Source: Prinia subflava
Taxonomy: Eukaryota > Chordata > Aves > Passeriformes > Cisticolidae
Length of the DNA: 64,000 nucleotides
Assembly: GCF_021018805.1 (NCBI RefSeq)
Contig: NC_086254.1
Span: 4,761,001 to 4,825,000, forward strand
Direction of reading: 5' to 3'
Part shown: one piece after another, positions 35,427 to 47,691 of the stretch
How positions within the stretch are numbered: position 1 is the first letter of the stretch
How the letters are laid out: each line of letters opens with the position of its first letter
Position numbers and translations under genes: made by a program
Notes under the pieces: model-generated
What the model was told of the DNA's origin: nothing
What the model saw: the letters and a program-made list of their open reading frames with translations, nothing else
The model's database searches: none

Positions 35427-36221
35427 AAACACACAAGCTCACACAAGCACAATCTCCTTCCTGGATCAGCTCCCACCATGCAAAATACAAACCTGAAAGG
35501 GCTATAATTGATTATGTGCAATAGGAGACAAACAACCAAGATTTTGGGAGAGGGCAGGGTGTGGTCCAGATCTGGCAAAACATTTAAGAACTGAACATTA
35601 TTTTTTCAAAGGCAGGGAAACTTTAAAACATTGGTCCAAGAGTTAAGACTGGTTGGGAGAAGGAAGAGAGTACAGTAAACTGAGACATCGTCTTTGTAGG
35701 GGGAGGTGTTGGGGGAGGAATTGGGAAGAAAGAACACACAAGTTTAGGTTAGTACATGTTCATGTTCTTCTGGTTTTTTAACTTCATTTGTTTCCCTGGC
35801 AGATGTCCCATGGCTTTGAGGCCTTTGTCTGTGTGAGAGAGAACATGAAGGAGGGCTTGGCAGGACGCTTGGGGTTGTGTGGAATAGCTGGTAGTCATAT
35901 TTATAGTTGGTGTTGTCTCTTGGCTTATGCAACCTTGATAACCGGCAATCGTTCTGTAAGGTTACGTGTTGTGCTGGCAAGTCAGCTCTGCCTGAGTTCT
36001 CCACCAATTCTGCATCGTAGATAAGGCTCGTGTACAAGTGTTTGTAAGGGCTGAATAGGACTTGTCACATCCACAACTTTACTTTTTGTGAACACCCCCC
36101 ATTAGACTGCCTTTTCAAACCTCGTCATGCAACCCTGCTTAACTGAGTTGAAAAGAAACAACATTTTTAAAGTGATTTAGCAGTCCTTAAGTGATATGAT
36201 TTTTTGAGGCTTTGTATCTTT

Positions 36222-36270
36222 TATATATATATATATGGATGTGTCTATATATATATATGTATGTATGTGT
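36222..36270. repeat. Paired (TA)n / (TATG)n microsatellite
   Basis: Two TA runs separated by GGATGTGTC, followed by GTATGTATGTGTG. Self-complementary and likely cruciform-prone or length-variable. Confidence 0.9.
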
Positions 36271-38338
36271 GCTGCATCCTCCTTTGAAGACACTACATTC
36301 ATTTTGCAGTGATTGTTGCACCTCAGCATTTTATATTGTTTTCTTCTGACTTGCTGAAATTCACTGTGGACTTGTTCCTGCAGCCTCTACATTCTGCAGG
36401 GGAAGAGGAAAAATGTTTGTGTGCTGTGCGAGTTTGAACCTTCTGGTTGCCTTTTACTTTCCCTGTGTTTGTGGCTCTAAATAGATTTATAACTCTGCAG
36501 CTTTATGCCTTTAAAACACCTGCTGTAATTGCCTAGAAATATCCTCCATGTCAGCCTTTATTGCTTACTGTGATTACGCTTCTGGTAACCAGGCTTTTTG
36601 GCAGACTCATAAAATAAGTTTCTCATAATAGGATTCCGAATGGAGTTAAACAATATGCATAGTTCAAAGTGCAAATATGTTTTATTGGGGAAAGGATATT
36701 ATTCTGCTGTTCTTTGATACCTTTAATTGGACTCTTCAGAAGGTGCTCTGCATGGAGTGTATGCATAAGTTTAAAAACATCATATGTGACCCATTTCATT
36801 GCTGTGTGTGTGGGCCTTTGTATGGCAGGTCTAGAGGTAAGAAGAACGTGCAGGCAAGTTCTTGAACCTGTGTACACTGTTTTTTCATCAATTAGCAGCA
36901 TTTGTACATAAACTGTACACAAGGTTGAAAAATGCTGCTTAATTTTGCTGATTTAACACCTAAGTGCTGTGTGAATGCTGAAAAAAGAAGAAAAACCTGC
37001 TGTCATTGGAGGGTTGTACCTTCAGCTTAAGGCTGGCGTTGTGCTGCCCAGCAGAGCAAGGGTCCTGTGAGGCTGTTGGGGTGATGGATGAGCTTTCAGG
37101 ATGTGGCAGTGAGTTATATCTGCTAATTCTCCATGCAGAAACTTGTCACAGAGTTAGATATCCCCACAACAGCAAAGGCAGAGAGGAAGGAAGATCCTCA
37201 GACAGCTGAACTTGTGTTGTGCTCCCTTAATCTTGATGTCTCCCCTGGCATCCTTCAGGTGGACATCAGAGGGTTGGGAAATGTTAGTTTAACACTGCAA
37301 ATCAGCCTAATGTATTAGTTCTTGTAAACTGTTTCTGGAGATTGCAGGATTGAGGAGGTGTTATTTATCATCACTTTTAGCTAAAGAGTTCCACCCATGC
37401 AAAATTCTTAGCGCTAAGAGAATTACACTCTTTGGTAGGCGTGTTGTTCTCAAAATCTCAAGCAGAGGAAAAGGTGCTGAATAGTTATTTTTGGGCTCTT
37501 TTAAAATATGAAAATAAAATTATTGGCGTTAGCCAATGTTCTTTACATCAGCAACTTTATCCTCAAGGATATTTTGGCATTTTTGCCTTTGAAATTTTGG
37601 CTAGACTTCAAAGGATCGATGAAATTTCCCGGGACAAGTGAGGTGCTGGAGAATGGTGGAGACTGGGGTTGGAGAAGATGAAGCACGCGAGTGTGGCTCG
37701 CTTGGGGCTGCTGGTGTCTCTCAAATGAAGGAAGCCAAGCCTGGTCCCACACTGGAGCAGGAGAGGACATGCCTCAGAAAATGCTGCTGAGGAGTTTGGG
37801 GTGCAGTTGCCTCTCCCCTGACTCCTGTGGGGTTTTGGTGTCCTTGAACATGGCAGTGAACCCCAGTCGCTGATGTGGGGTCTGGCCTTGCTGACACCTT
37901 GTGCAGGTGCTCGGTGCTGTTGTGCAAAACTTGCTGCAGTGGTTTGAGCCATTTCCCTGCGGGACAGGGACAGTGAGAAGCTGAATTTCCTTTTTAGGCG
38001 TACAGTTTATCGTACGGCATGAAATCAAACACTGTGGGATGGCAAAGGCTGTTTTTTAAACTAGTTGGCTTGTTGTAGCTGTGATAATATGTGTTGATCA
38101 ACCCTTTTGGTGTTTGCTACAAAATTTATTCTAAAAGGCATGGTAGCTCGTTCTCGTTGGTGGCAGTCCAAATCGTCTCTGCTGCCAATCTTGGCACTGG
38201 TGCCAGTGGTTTGCTTTAGCTGATCTAAGAATATAATACAGATGGTTTGATACTCAGCACGGAATATACAGATGGCTCGAAACTTTTGGATTGCTTTATT
38301 TCATTCCATTGTTTCTTCTCGGTATATCAAGTATCTCT

Positions 38339-38391
38339 GGATATATATATATATGTGAGATTATATATATGTGAGATATATATATATATAA
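38339..38391. repeat. Compound (TA)n microsatellite
   Basis: Three TA runs separated by GTGAGA spacers (ATATGTGAGATTATATATATGTGAGATATAT-type order), suggesting a short duplication of a TA-run-plus-spacer unit. Confidence 0.9.
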
Positions 38392-40789
38392 TTGCTATTC
38401 TTGAAACAATCTGATCTGTATTTGGTTCAGCTTGTGCCTGCCGTGGCTGTAAGAATTTGGCTGCTATTTTGTGCAGGTTCCACGTTCTGCATGTCAGTAC
38501 AGGTGTGCTTATTTATAACACACAAGAATACTTCTGTCAAGTTGTTTGACCACCACACCTGTACATTCTCCAGTTACACGGGATGTAGAAAGCACACCCC
38601 AAAGAGAGGGCCTGTAGATGTAAAAATCCAAAGTTTGTGATGACCAGCACTGACTTTGTTCAGTCTGTTGCTGTCCCTGGCAGTGACATCTCTGCTCTTG
38701 GAGCAGTGAAGTTTTAGCCCTGTGCAATAGTTCAGGCAGAGATCAGGGAGCTCTGGCTGAAGGCTGGATAGTTAGTTTGCAGTGCTCATTAAAGCCTGCT
38801 GATCTCTTGCCAGCAGAAATGTCTAGGTTGGGAATTTTTCTGTTGTATACAGGTGTATGACATCAGTTGCCTGCTGGCAGGACAGGGTGTAAATAGAGTC
38901 ATGACAGCATAACTTGAGTGCTCTCTGTGCACACGATATATCGATGTTCCAGCAGTTGATGCTGACATAGAGATTGTCTGGGCAAAGGGTAAAAGTAGCC
39001 TCTGCTTTTATTTCTCATGTATGGGAGATCCTCATTCTTCAGGCTGGGGCATCGACAGCTCTGTCCTTTGTGTGGAGCTGGGGAGGTGCTTGTACAGACT
39101 TACTTTTGAGCAGTGATTTACTTAGCTGCCTTCATAAGGCTGTTAAAGTGCTTAACAACGCAATTAATGTAATTTAAGGACAGTTAAAAGCACTAGTGGT
39201 TCTTTTCAACTTTAATTTGAAATGCTGAGACAGATTAAGCAGTTTGAGCAATGACATGATCCTGCTCTATAGCCACTGAGCATATAAATAAAACATACTC
39301 CAGTGCTTGGTGTTTTGAGCCCAAAACTTACAGACCCCTGAAATCAGTGATTATGGATGTATTGTCTTGTTCTGGGGTCATCAGATACCTGATAAGTTAA
39401 GTGTGATTAGTGCAAGTCAGTATTTGGATGGCAAATCTTTAATGAGTATTTCCCTACTGTAGGAGGTACTGATGGTGATTTTAACATGTATGTCTCTTGA
39501 GTTTGCTTCAGTTCCACCACTGAGGCTGGCATGATGATAATTCCTGAGATGAGACATAAAATAGGTTTATGCATCTCTGAATGTTTCCTATTCCATGTGC
39601 ATGGCAGCATTTTATCCAAATAGTCACAAACTTTTTTGTATGTGTAAACAGTTTGCAGGCTTTTCCCCATATATTTCATCAATGCTTTAGTTAATACTCT
39701 TTATACAATTCATATTCTTAACACAGAGAGGTTTACATGTTACTGAACAGGGAGGATATTTCCTAAGAGTGCCCTTGTGATGGAGCTGCCAGCCGGGTCT
39801 GTCCCCTCCAGCTCTGGGACAAGGACTGGGAGCTCTGTGCCCTTGGGCACGAGAGGCCGGGCCCATTCCATGGCTGCAGTGGAGCAGGACAGACAGACCA
39901 TGGCTGTGGTGATAAACTGAGCAAGAGTGAGGTGCTGCATGACTCTTCTCCGGGCAAATAAAAGCAGTGGGGGCAGGTGGGATGTTGTGGGAAGCAGTGT
40001 TTTCCAGGGAATGCCGTGAGGATGCTCGTGTCTGGAGAAGGAGCTCACTGGAGGGATGTGTAGATTAAAGGGAAATATGAATTGAAAATGGAGCGTGGCT
40101 GTGTGAGAGCCTTGATGAAATGATCCTCTGCACTGTGGAAACAAAGACACCTAAATCGTCCGTGGATGAGGCAGGGCCATTAGCTGACCTCAGAGTGCAG
40201 TCCTCCAAATTAATGGTCCTGGAGCAGCCAGCTCAGGTGATTTGACTCTAAAAGTCAGAGTTAGGAGTGATGCATCTGGTGAAAGTGGCCTTAGCTCACA
40301 GACATTTAAAATGTTTCAGTTAGTTTTGAAAAGATAGTTTGTCTTTGAAAAAAACTTGTGTGATGTGTCTATTGGAACAGTCCTTTTCTACTAGTCTCAA
40401 GAACTTCAGCTCTGCTTCAGCTTTATTGAAGAAAAAATAGTTCTTCAAATTTATCTTCATCCTTCCTCAGGAAGGATAGAGCCTAACTGGGGTGTTTCCC
40501 AGAGAGCTGGTTTAGGAGTGACTGACTGGTAATGATGAGTGACAGAATTAGCATAAATTCAGAGATACGGTTGGCTGGTGCCAACTGGCTGTGTGGGTAT
40601 AAGAGTCGCTCTTGGGAGCGATGACAGAGCCTGATTTTTTATCCCTCCCTCCCTCCCACCCCTCCACTTTCCCACCCAGAGTGCTGAAGATCCGACTGGA
40701 TATTAAATACTTGAAAATCAACCTACTTAGCAGCCTGGAGCAGGCTCCAGGGAGGAGGTTGGAGAGGGAGGGCTCGTTTGGGGTGGTGT

Positions 40790-41080
40790 TGCAGACGGGG
40801 ATCTGGCCGTGGGCAGCGCCGCGTGCCGGGGGTGTCCGGCAGCCGGGGGACACCAGAGGTGGCTGTCCCCAGGATGTCTGTCCCGGCACCCCGAGCTCTG
40901 TGAGTTACACATTCAGTGAGGTTACCCTGTTACAGCGAGGTTTGCTGCCCGTGGCTCCCGGCCAGCTTGTCATGTCAGTGTTGAAAACTGCAGAGCGCTT
41001 CTCCAAACGCTCGGAACCTGTCTCGATCTGCCCCGTAACCGCGGTGTCTGCGCGAGCTCTGTGTGCACGGCGGGACGGCT
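40790..41080. promoter_or_regulatory. Intronic CpG-rich islet
   Basis: A GC-rich, CpG-containing block (for example GGGCAGCGCCGCGTGCCGGG, CGCTCGG, CCGCGGTGTCTGCGCGAG) directly precedes the 41-kb minisatellite. It could be an intragenic promoter or enhancer, or simply the GC-rich surroundings that recombining minisatellites acquire. The 162-residue frame over it lacks any domain. Confidence 0.3.
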
Positions 41081-41438
41081 CGGCTCCTGGGGGCTCCTGA
41101 CCGGCTCCTGGGGGCTCCTGACCGGCTCCTGGGGGCTCCTGACCGGCTCCTGGGGGCTCCTGGCCACCCCTGACCGGCCCCTAGGTGCTCCTGGCCACCC
41201 CTGACCGGCCCCTAGGTGCTCCTGGCCACCCCTGACCGGCCCCTAGGTGCTCCTGGCCACCCCTGACCGGCCCCTAGGTGCTCCTGGCCACCCCTGACCG
41301 GCCCCTAGGTGCTCCTGGCCACCCCTGACCGGCTCCTTGGGGCTCCTGGCCACCCCTGACCGGCTCCTTGGGGCTCCTGGCCACCCCTGACCGGCTCCTT
41401 GGGGCTCCTGGCCACCCCTGACCGGCTCCTTGGGGCTG
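41081..41438. repeat. Compound minisatellite: 21-bp units then 31-bp units
   Basis: Four near-perfect 21-bp units (GACCGGCTCCTGGGGGCTCC plus T) lead into five 31-bp units containing CCCCTAGGTGCTCC and four 31-bp units containing GGCTCCTTGGGGCTCC, the last diverging. The 31-bp unit equals the 21-bp unit plus a 10-bp GGCCACCCCT insertion. Marker CTAGGTGCTC recurs at 41181, 41212, 41243, 41274 and 41305, exactly 31 bp apart. Repetitive frames on both strands across it are artefacts. Confidence 0.95.
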
Positions 41439-43232
41439 GGCAGGGCCATCCACCTGCCCTGGAAAGCCCAGGGTGTGGTGGAGGGCAGAGGAGCTGTCAG
41501 TGTGGCCACCCTGTGCTGGTGGCAGGGATGTGTCCCACGCTGGGCAGGGCAGTGGAGCTCTCTGTGCCCGTTCTGCTCCCTGGTTTGCAGCCCTGGCCTG
41601 GGAGGAGTGGAGGCATGGACGGGAGCTGGGGTGGTGGAAGGGGTCAGGAAGGGGCTTCCCTGGGGCTGTGGCTGCTGCAGAGCAAGAGGGGACTGCCACT
41701 GGTCCTCAGGTGATGAGGGGACACCTCCCTCCTGGCTGTCCCCTCAGGGTGCCATCTGCCAGATCTTGATACCCATGTTTATAAAAAGAGATCGAGTGCA
41801 CCAGTTCCCGGAGCTTTGGCTGTTCAGGAATGACCATTCCATGTTTTGCTGTCTCACTGCATTGGGGCCCCGCTGCGTTGGAGCCTTCCCTGGTGATCCC
41901 ATGTGCGTGCTGCAATAGCGAGGGTGGAAGATGGGAATTTCTGGAATTTCTGGATCTGGGCAGCATTGGGAAGCATCTCCCAACTGCACACCCTGCCAGC
42001 AGCACTGCCTTGTTCCCAACACGTGCTTCATCAACTGGATAAATAAGGAGCTGTTCAAATGGGCCCACTGAAAAGCACCTGCAAAATCTGTAGTCACTGC
42101 TGAAACCCCAGTCCCTGTATGCTGATTAGGCTCTTGTTTTTAAAAAACTTGTAGTGAATATGTTTAAATTCTGCAACTAAGATATTTTCCTTAATTATTT
42201 GATTTTAAAATACATTCTTAAGATTGGTTGCTCTGATGCTCAAGAATACTTAATGCTTCTTCCCTCTTGCTGGTGTATAAATGCAATCCTGAAACATTGT
42301 CAGTTTTTCTAATATTATTTGTAAGATTATTATTGGATGTATTTCTTTTTTTGCGGGGGGACTTAGCAATGAATTATGTGACTACTTATGCGAATAAAAG
42401 ACTAGGTAGTATTCCTATTAAAATATTTTTTCCTAATTTTTTAGAATTAATATCCTGCTTGTATAGCATAACTTTATTGGGCTTTGAAGGTAGATTTATC
42501 ATGAAATTTCACATTTTGTTTGGGTTGTCTGCTGCTCCCCACCACCACACACACAGTACAGGTTGGTTCATGCAGGTTCTGTGCTGTGTGTTACTGCTTC
42601 TGTTGTTTGGGTGAGATAAAAACTTGTTGAACTACTAAAGTGGACAGAGTTTAAAATTACAGACACATTACTTTCCTTTGCAGCCATAATATGTTTGTTT
42701 TGGCAGGCTGTCTCTTCACTGGAACATGGAACAGTTCCTTTTTTTTGCGATTATTCACTGTTTTCAGTCATACAGCACCAAGTATTATTCATGGCCCTGG
42801 AAAAAGTTACTCCTTCACAAAACAAAAGCATGGGAAGTGTTCTGAGCCTCCCTCATTTTTGTAATTGACAGCTATTAATGATGTGTGGGTACCCAGTGCA
42901 GTGACAATGTGCTGGAAATTAATGAATGTCCCGGGGTTTTTATGGCTGGGGAGCCTTCCCTGGGTGCCACCTGCCAGGACATTGCTCCTTGGATGCTCCA
43001 CGGAGTAAACACCACCTTCACCTGGGCTAGTGCTAAGCTTCTCCCACATGGTGGAGCTTTTACCCTCGACTTGACCACAAAAAGACATTTACAAAGTGCA
43101 GAGAGGCAGCTTGGGAAAGGCTCTGATCCATAAAATTTCAGTGTCTTGTCTGATGCTGTGTTTGCCCTGCGCAGACATGGACACCATGGCCGAGCTAACA
43201 CAGATCCAGCAGCTTTCAGTGGCACTGAGACC
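41439..43232. other. Intron 1 between the GC-rich arrays, no exon seen
   Basis: GC-rich until about 41720, then returns to AT-rich background. Several overlapping frames at 41399-42097 on both strands lack domains and agree with repeat- or GC-driven openness. Confidence 0.5.
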
Positions 43233-43353
43233 TCCTGGGTCCCTCCTGGGTCCCTCCTGGGTCCCTCCTGGGTCCCTCCTGGATCCCTCCTGGATCCCTC
43301 CTGGGTCCCTCCTGGATCCCTCCTGGATCCCTCCTGGATCCCTCCTGGGTCCC
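43233..43353. repeat. 11-bp minisatellite (TCCTGGGTCCC/TCCTGGATCCC) x11
   Basis: Eleven in-register copies of an 11-bp unit with two variants differing at one base. The order of GGG (G) and GGA (A) forms is GGGGAAGAAAG. The A form creates a BamHI site (GGATCC) six times... five of which are adjacent to another A form or a single G form. The array encodes proline/serine-rich frames that are artefacts. Confidence 0.95.
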
Positions 43354-43380
43354 ATGGCAGCTCCTGATGGCCTGGAGCTG

Positions 43381-43620
43381 CCGTGCCATGCCGTGCCGTG
43401 CCATGCTATGCCGTGCCGTGCCATGCCGTGCCATGCCAGGCCGTGCCGTGCCATGCCATGCCAGGCCGTGCCCTGCCGTGCCCTGCCGTGCCCTGCCGTG
43501 CCGTGCCATGCCAGGCCGTGCCATGCCGTGCCATGCCAGGCCGTGCCATGCTGTGCCATGCCGTGCCATGCCAGGCCGTGCCATGCCGTGCCGTGCCAGG
43601 CCGTGCCGTGCCATGCCGTG
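43381..43620. repeat. Pentamer array CC(GT/AT/AG/CT)G x48
   Basis: Forty-eight consecutive 5-bp units fill this interval without a frame slip. The common forms are CCGTG and CCATG, with CCAGG and CCCTG variants and two units starting CT. Higher-order order is visible: the run GT-AT-AG-GT-AT recurs about every five to eight units. It starts 27 bp after the 11-bp array. Cysteine/histidine/proline-rich frames on both strands are repeat artefacts. Confidence 0.97.
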
Positions 43621-44111
43621 CCCAGCTGCTGAGCCCCCCCAGCTGATTTCCAGCTGAAAAAGGCTGATCAGCTTTGTACCCCGTCCAGCAGGTATTTCTC
43701 CATTCTCCCATTCTTTGCCATTTCCAAGCATTTGGCTGGTTTTGTCATCAGACAGGAAGAGTGTAAAGAGTTAGGGTTAATGATTCTTACAGCAAACTGC
43801 TTTTGAAGGAAGTATTGAAGGATCTGGGAGTTTGTGTGATTTGAACCATGCTTAGGAAGTGAAAAATAAAGTGTGCTGCTGAGAACAACTGGCTTTTTGT
43901 CAGAAATCAGCTATTTCTTTCTCATTACTTGTTTATAGTATTGTGATGCTGTGCAGCCTTTAAAGGTATTCTTTGCTTATTTGGTCCAACTGTGACTCAC
44001 TTTAATACTTATCTACTTTCTAATAATACTTAGCACAAGAGGTGTCCTTTCCTTTTTTTTTTTTCCCCTCAGGATGTGCTGTCTTTTTCTTTTCTTTTTC
44101 CTCTCTTCCAG

Positions 44112-44159
44112 TAAGGAAAACACCATTTCCTCCAGTGCAAATGAGTACTGGTGATGCAG
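44112..44159 (+). other. CUX1: Possible poison cassette exon (48 bp)
   Basis: A very strong pyrimidine tract (CTTTTTCTTTTCTTTTTCC...) ends in CTTCCAG at 44111. Forty-eight bases later CAG/GTCAGT gives a donor like that of exon 1. The first codon in the phase set by exon 1 is TAA, so inclusion would stop CUX1 at once. No expression evidence is available; cryptic exons of this quality do occur by chance in long introns. Confidence 0.25.
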
Positions 44160-47100
44160 GTCAGTTCACTTTTATATTGCCACTTGTTTACATAAAAGTG
44201 ATCTGTTCTCCTGAAAATCTGTGATTTTTGTGGCAACTGTGCATTAATTTTAAACTCACCCTGTTCACAACACAGGAATGCGTTTTCCCTCTGTTTTTCT
44301 TAAGGCTGGAAATCACAGTTGATTTTTCTGCTGTCCCTCTATTTGCTAGAAAATTGATTTTGCTGCTGAGGTCCTTCAATGCCCATGTGGCTGCTGCATT
44401 GCATGTTCTGCCACCTGGCCCCTTCTCCCTGCCAAACTTTGGATTTCTTTAATCTTGGTCTTTGCTATTTCTGAAGAAAATCTCTGAAACATTTTTTGCC
44501 CCCAGCCTTCTTCTGCTTTGCTATTTTTTCCCCCCTTCATAAAAATAAATTGCATATCTGCCCAACTATTGTCCCATACCAGGGAATAAAATTTCCAACC
44601 CTTCGTGCCTGTTCTTACAGCTCAGCTGGCTGCATGCTTAGATTTTTCATTTCAGGGCCCTTTTAGAACAGATTTAGAATGGTTTTATCAAGTGATGAGT
44701 GAGTCAAGTTCTGTGCTTTGCATTGCAGGAAAAAATGTTTTCAAATAGTAACGTAGTGAATAAAATGATGCTCCCAGTCATTGGATGGTTTTTCTTTGGC
44801 AGTAGGAGACGTGGATTTAATGGTTGATATTTTCTAGGTAACAGTAAGTAATGGCTTCTTCCCATAAACTCAGTAATATTTTAATTTTGGTGATTCAGTC
44901 TTTAATATAAATACAGTAAAGTGACAGGCTTCATGCCCTTAATATTTAAGGCTTTTAGTCATCCTTAGAATTAATTCTGGTTTCAGCAGAAGCATTTATT
45001 ATTAAAGAAAACACAGACTCAGATATTACTTGGATTTCTTTTTTTAACACATTTTAGGAACACCTGCGGATCCTAATGAAAGCAGTGAGGATCCCAGACC
45101 CCAAGAACTTCTTAAATTTTTACAGTAACATGGGAGGAGGGGATGGATTAGGGTGGAGGGCAGGGTACTGTGAAGATTCCTGGTATATATTTTCAGAGGA
45201 CTTACTGTATTTTTAGCTGGTGGGTATGTTTGGTGTCATTCATTTTAGGCACTAAGACCATCCATTTATTCTATCCTGCTCAAATTTCTGGGTTTTCTGT
45301 AAAATACACTGGAGTTTTCTTGTGGGGCTGCTGTAGAGTTGGCTGATTCTTAGCTGTGAAAGAAATACTTATGTTGATTATCTTTGCTTCACTGTTTTCT
45401 TTAGATTTCAAGAGGTTGTGCTTAACATTTCAAAATTAGTTAGAGGACTCCTTTCAGACTGCTAAATTATACCTACAGAAGGCTGCAAAGCGAGCTCTGC
45501 GTGCCTGCCTCAACTTAGCTGCTCTTGATGGCACTGCAAATAAATTATATATGTAAGCAAATTATTTTGAAAGCAGTAGTTTTTAAATTGGGACAAGGCT
45601 TCTCTGTGTGTTCATACATCTTGTGCTGTAGCTGGTTAACAGGTGAATTTGAACCTCTTCCAAATTTGGTGTCAAATTTTCAGACAAGAACAATGCACAA
45701 ATTCTCCTTTTTGCCCTCTACAAAGAGGAAGGAAGGGAAAAAAAAACCCCAAATCTATTTCAGTACTTTCTCAGAAGTTTACTTGTATAAATTTCTCTTT
45801 TTCTGTGAAACTATACTTAAAAAATCTTGAGGAATGCTTGAATAATTGTGCTTTTTTAGTGAATCCTATAGATTATTGAGAGGTATCTCTTTGGACTCTT
45901 ACAAAACACTCATTTTAAAATAACTGAAATATTTAAAATAATACAGTATGTAACAAATGACAGTTTAAAATTTTGAATAACTAACATATTTTTGAATCAA
46001 CATGAGATTAGGAGATACTTTTGCATGTTTATGAGGGTGACATTTATGGCAACATCACTGAAGCTTTTCCTTCACCCTCAGTTCTCTCCAATGTCTGTCC
46101 TGACTCTGCCTCCCACAGCAAACACAGACATCACCAGAGTCAAGAATTTCGCCTTCTAGTCAGTTCTTTTGTTCTCTGTGGTCTTGTAATTACATTTTCT
46201 TAACTGCAGCTCTCTCCACTGTTGTGGTGCAGAGGAGTTTCAAGGCAGGGAACTGCGTGTGCTGCAGCTCCTGCGAGTGTAAACCAAGAGGAGAACAATG
46301 TCTCTTATCTTTTTCCGTTATCTCTGCTTACCTCACTTTTTTGGGGGTTGGTTGCCACCTTGGGAAGACATTGCTGCCAAGTGAATCTAGTAAAAATGAT
46401 AGAAATAGAGCTCGAGGCTTCTGGGTGACTTGTTTCACTTGTAAATGAAAATATTCCATTCTAAGGTCCTGTTTTGTTCCAGAGAAATCAGTGGTATCCA
46501 ATTAACTTCATTGTTCTTAGAGTGCACTTTATGACAGATATTCTGACTTGGGCGCGTTCTTACGGGGTTTTGCTAAAATCAGGGATTCATTTGCGTGCCT
46601 GGAATAATCCAAAGCGAGCGTTTGCCTCTGTTGGGCTGTGAGTTGTGCTCGGATCCCCTGGGAGCTGCTGGAGGGGGCAGGAGCTGCAGGTGGGGTCTGT
46701 GTGACCCCCGAAATGAGCAGCAGGGTGGCTGCCCTGGGGCCACCGCCTGAGCCCCGTGGGCTAATCTGAGTGGCATCCCCGAGAGTTCTGCTGCAGCGTG
46801 CAAGGCAGCAGCACAAACTGATGTGACTGATGGTATTTGTGGATTATATCAACATCACTGCATTATCTGCAGCAGCAGCAGGAGGAGGGCTGGAAACAAG
46901 AATGAATAACATCCTAAACAACTAACGAAAAGTGCCTAATGAACAGGAAAAGTTGGAGAATTATAGACTGTAGGGTTCACAGTTGTTGTATAGTTGACAT
47001 CCTTTTGGTAATTTCTGTAAGAAAGATTGGGAGAACCTAATGGAGGGATGACAGTGAATATTAGGCAATTTTCTGGAGAGCAGAAATAGTTTTGAGCAGG

Positions 47101-47624
47101 GAGTTGAAGTATTTGTTACAGCTGGGTTTAGTTAATAAAAGGTGAATAGAGTTTACCATTGGGGGTGGTAACACCGGGCACAGCTCTTTGTATCTTGCAA
47201 ATGAAGAATTTCTGAGCAATGTAATTTGTTTCAGCAAGAATTGGTTTGCTCAAGTGTTTTACTGGTAGCCAAAGGGAGTGAATATTTACAGGAAAAGACA
47301 GGGGGAGGAATTTTATCTTATAATCAACCCCCACCACTGTATTAAGAACCAGTTTGCTTAAAGGTGGCGTTACTGGACAGCATTGCAGAGAGCTTGAGGT
47401 TTTGACTCAAAATAGGTTTGGCAGCTCTGAGTAAGAGCCTCGTGTGTGTGTTTGTCTGCCAAGCACAGGATTTAAACGTTGGGAGCGTGTTTCTTTGTCA
47501 TTCAGCCCTCTTGCAGAGAGCAGAAAGATCTCAACCAAAAATTACAAGACATTTTGATCCAGAAACTCCCTGCAGCAGCTAAATTGTTGTCTTGCTGTTC
47601 ATATTTAATGTTATCCTTGGCTCT

Positions 47625-47691
47625 AGAAATAAGAATTTAGAAATAGAAATTTAGAAAAGAAAGAATTTAGAAATTTAGAAAATAGAAATAA
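47625..47691. repeat. A-rich degenerate repeat (AATTTAGAAA-type)
   Basis: Several imperfect copies of an AATTTAGAAA/ATAGAAAT motif in tandem. Low complexity; no further role seen. Confidence 0.85.

Larger units (their letters stand above)
30866..40780. other. Intron 1, middle part, no exon seen
   Basis: Mostly AT-rich DNA with scattered short frames on both strands, none with a domain or paired splice sites I would trust. It holds a TG microsatellite and two TA microsatellites, listed separately. Confidence 0.5.

Noticed and set aside
41243..41699. Gly/Arg/Pro-repeat protein frames on the minus strand
   Set aside because: They are translations of the 21/31-bp minisatellite and have no start, promoter or splice context.
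43089..43731. Cys/His/Pro and His/Gly/Trp repeat frames on both strands
   Set aside because: They are translations of the pentamer and 11-bp arrays; several frames are open at once because the unit has no stop codon.
43765..43785. Telomere-like TTAGGG motif
   Set aside because: A single copy (GTTAGGGTTAATG) with no tandem extension.
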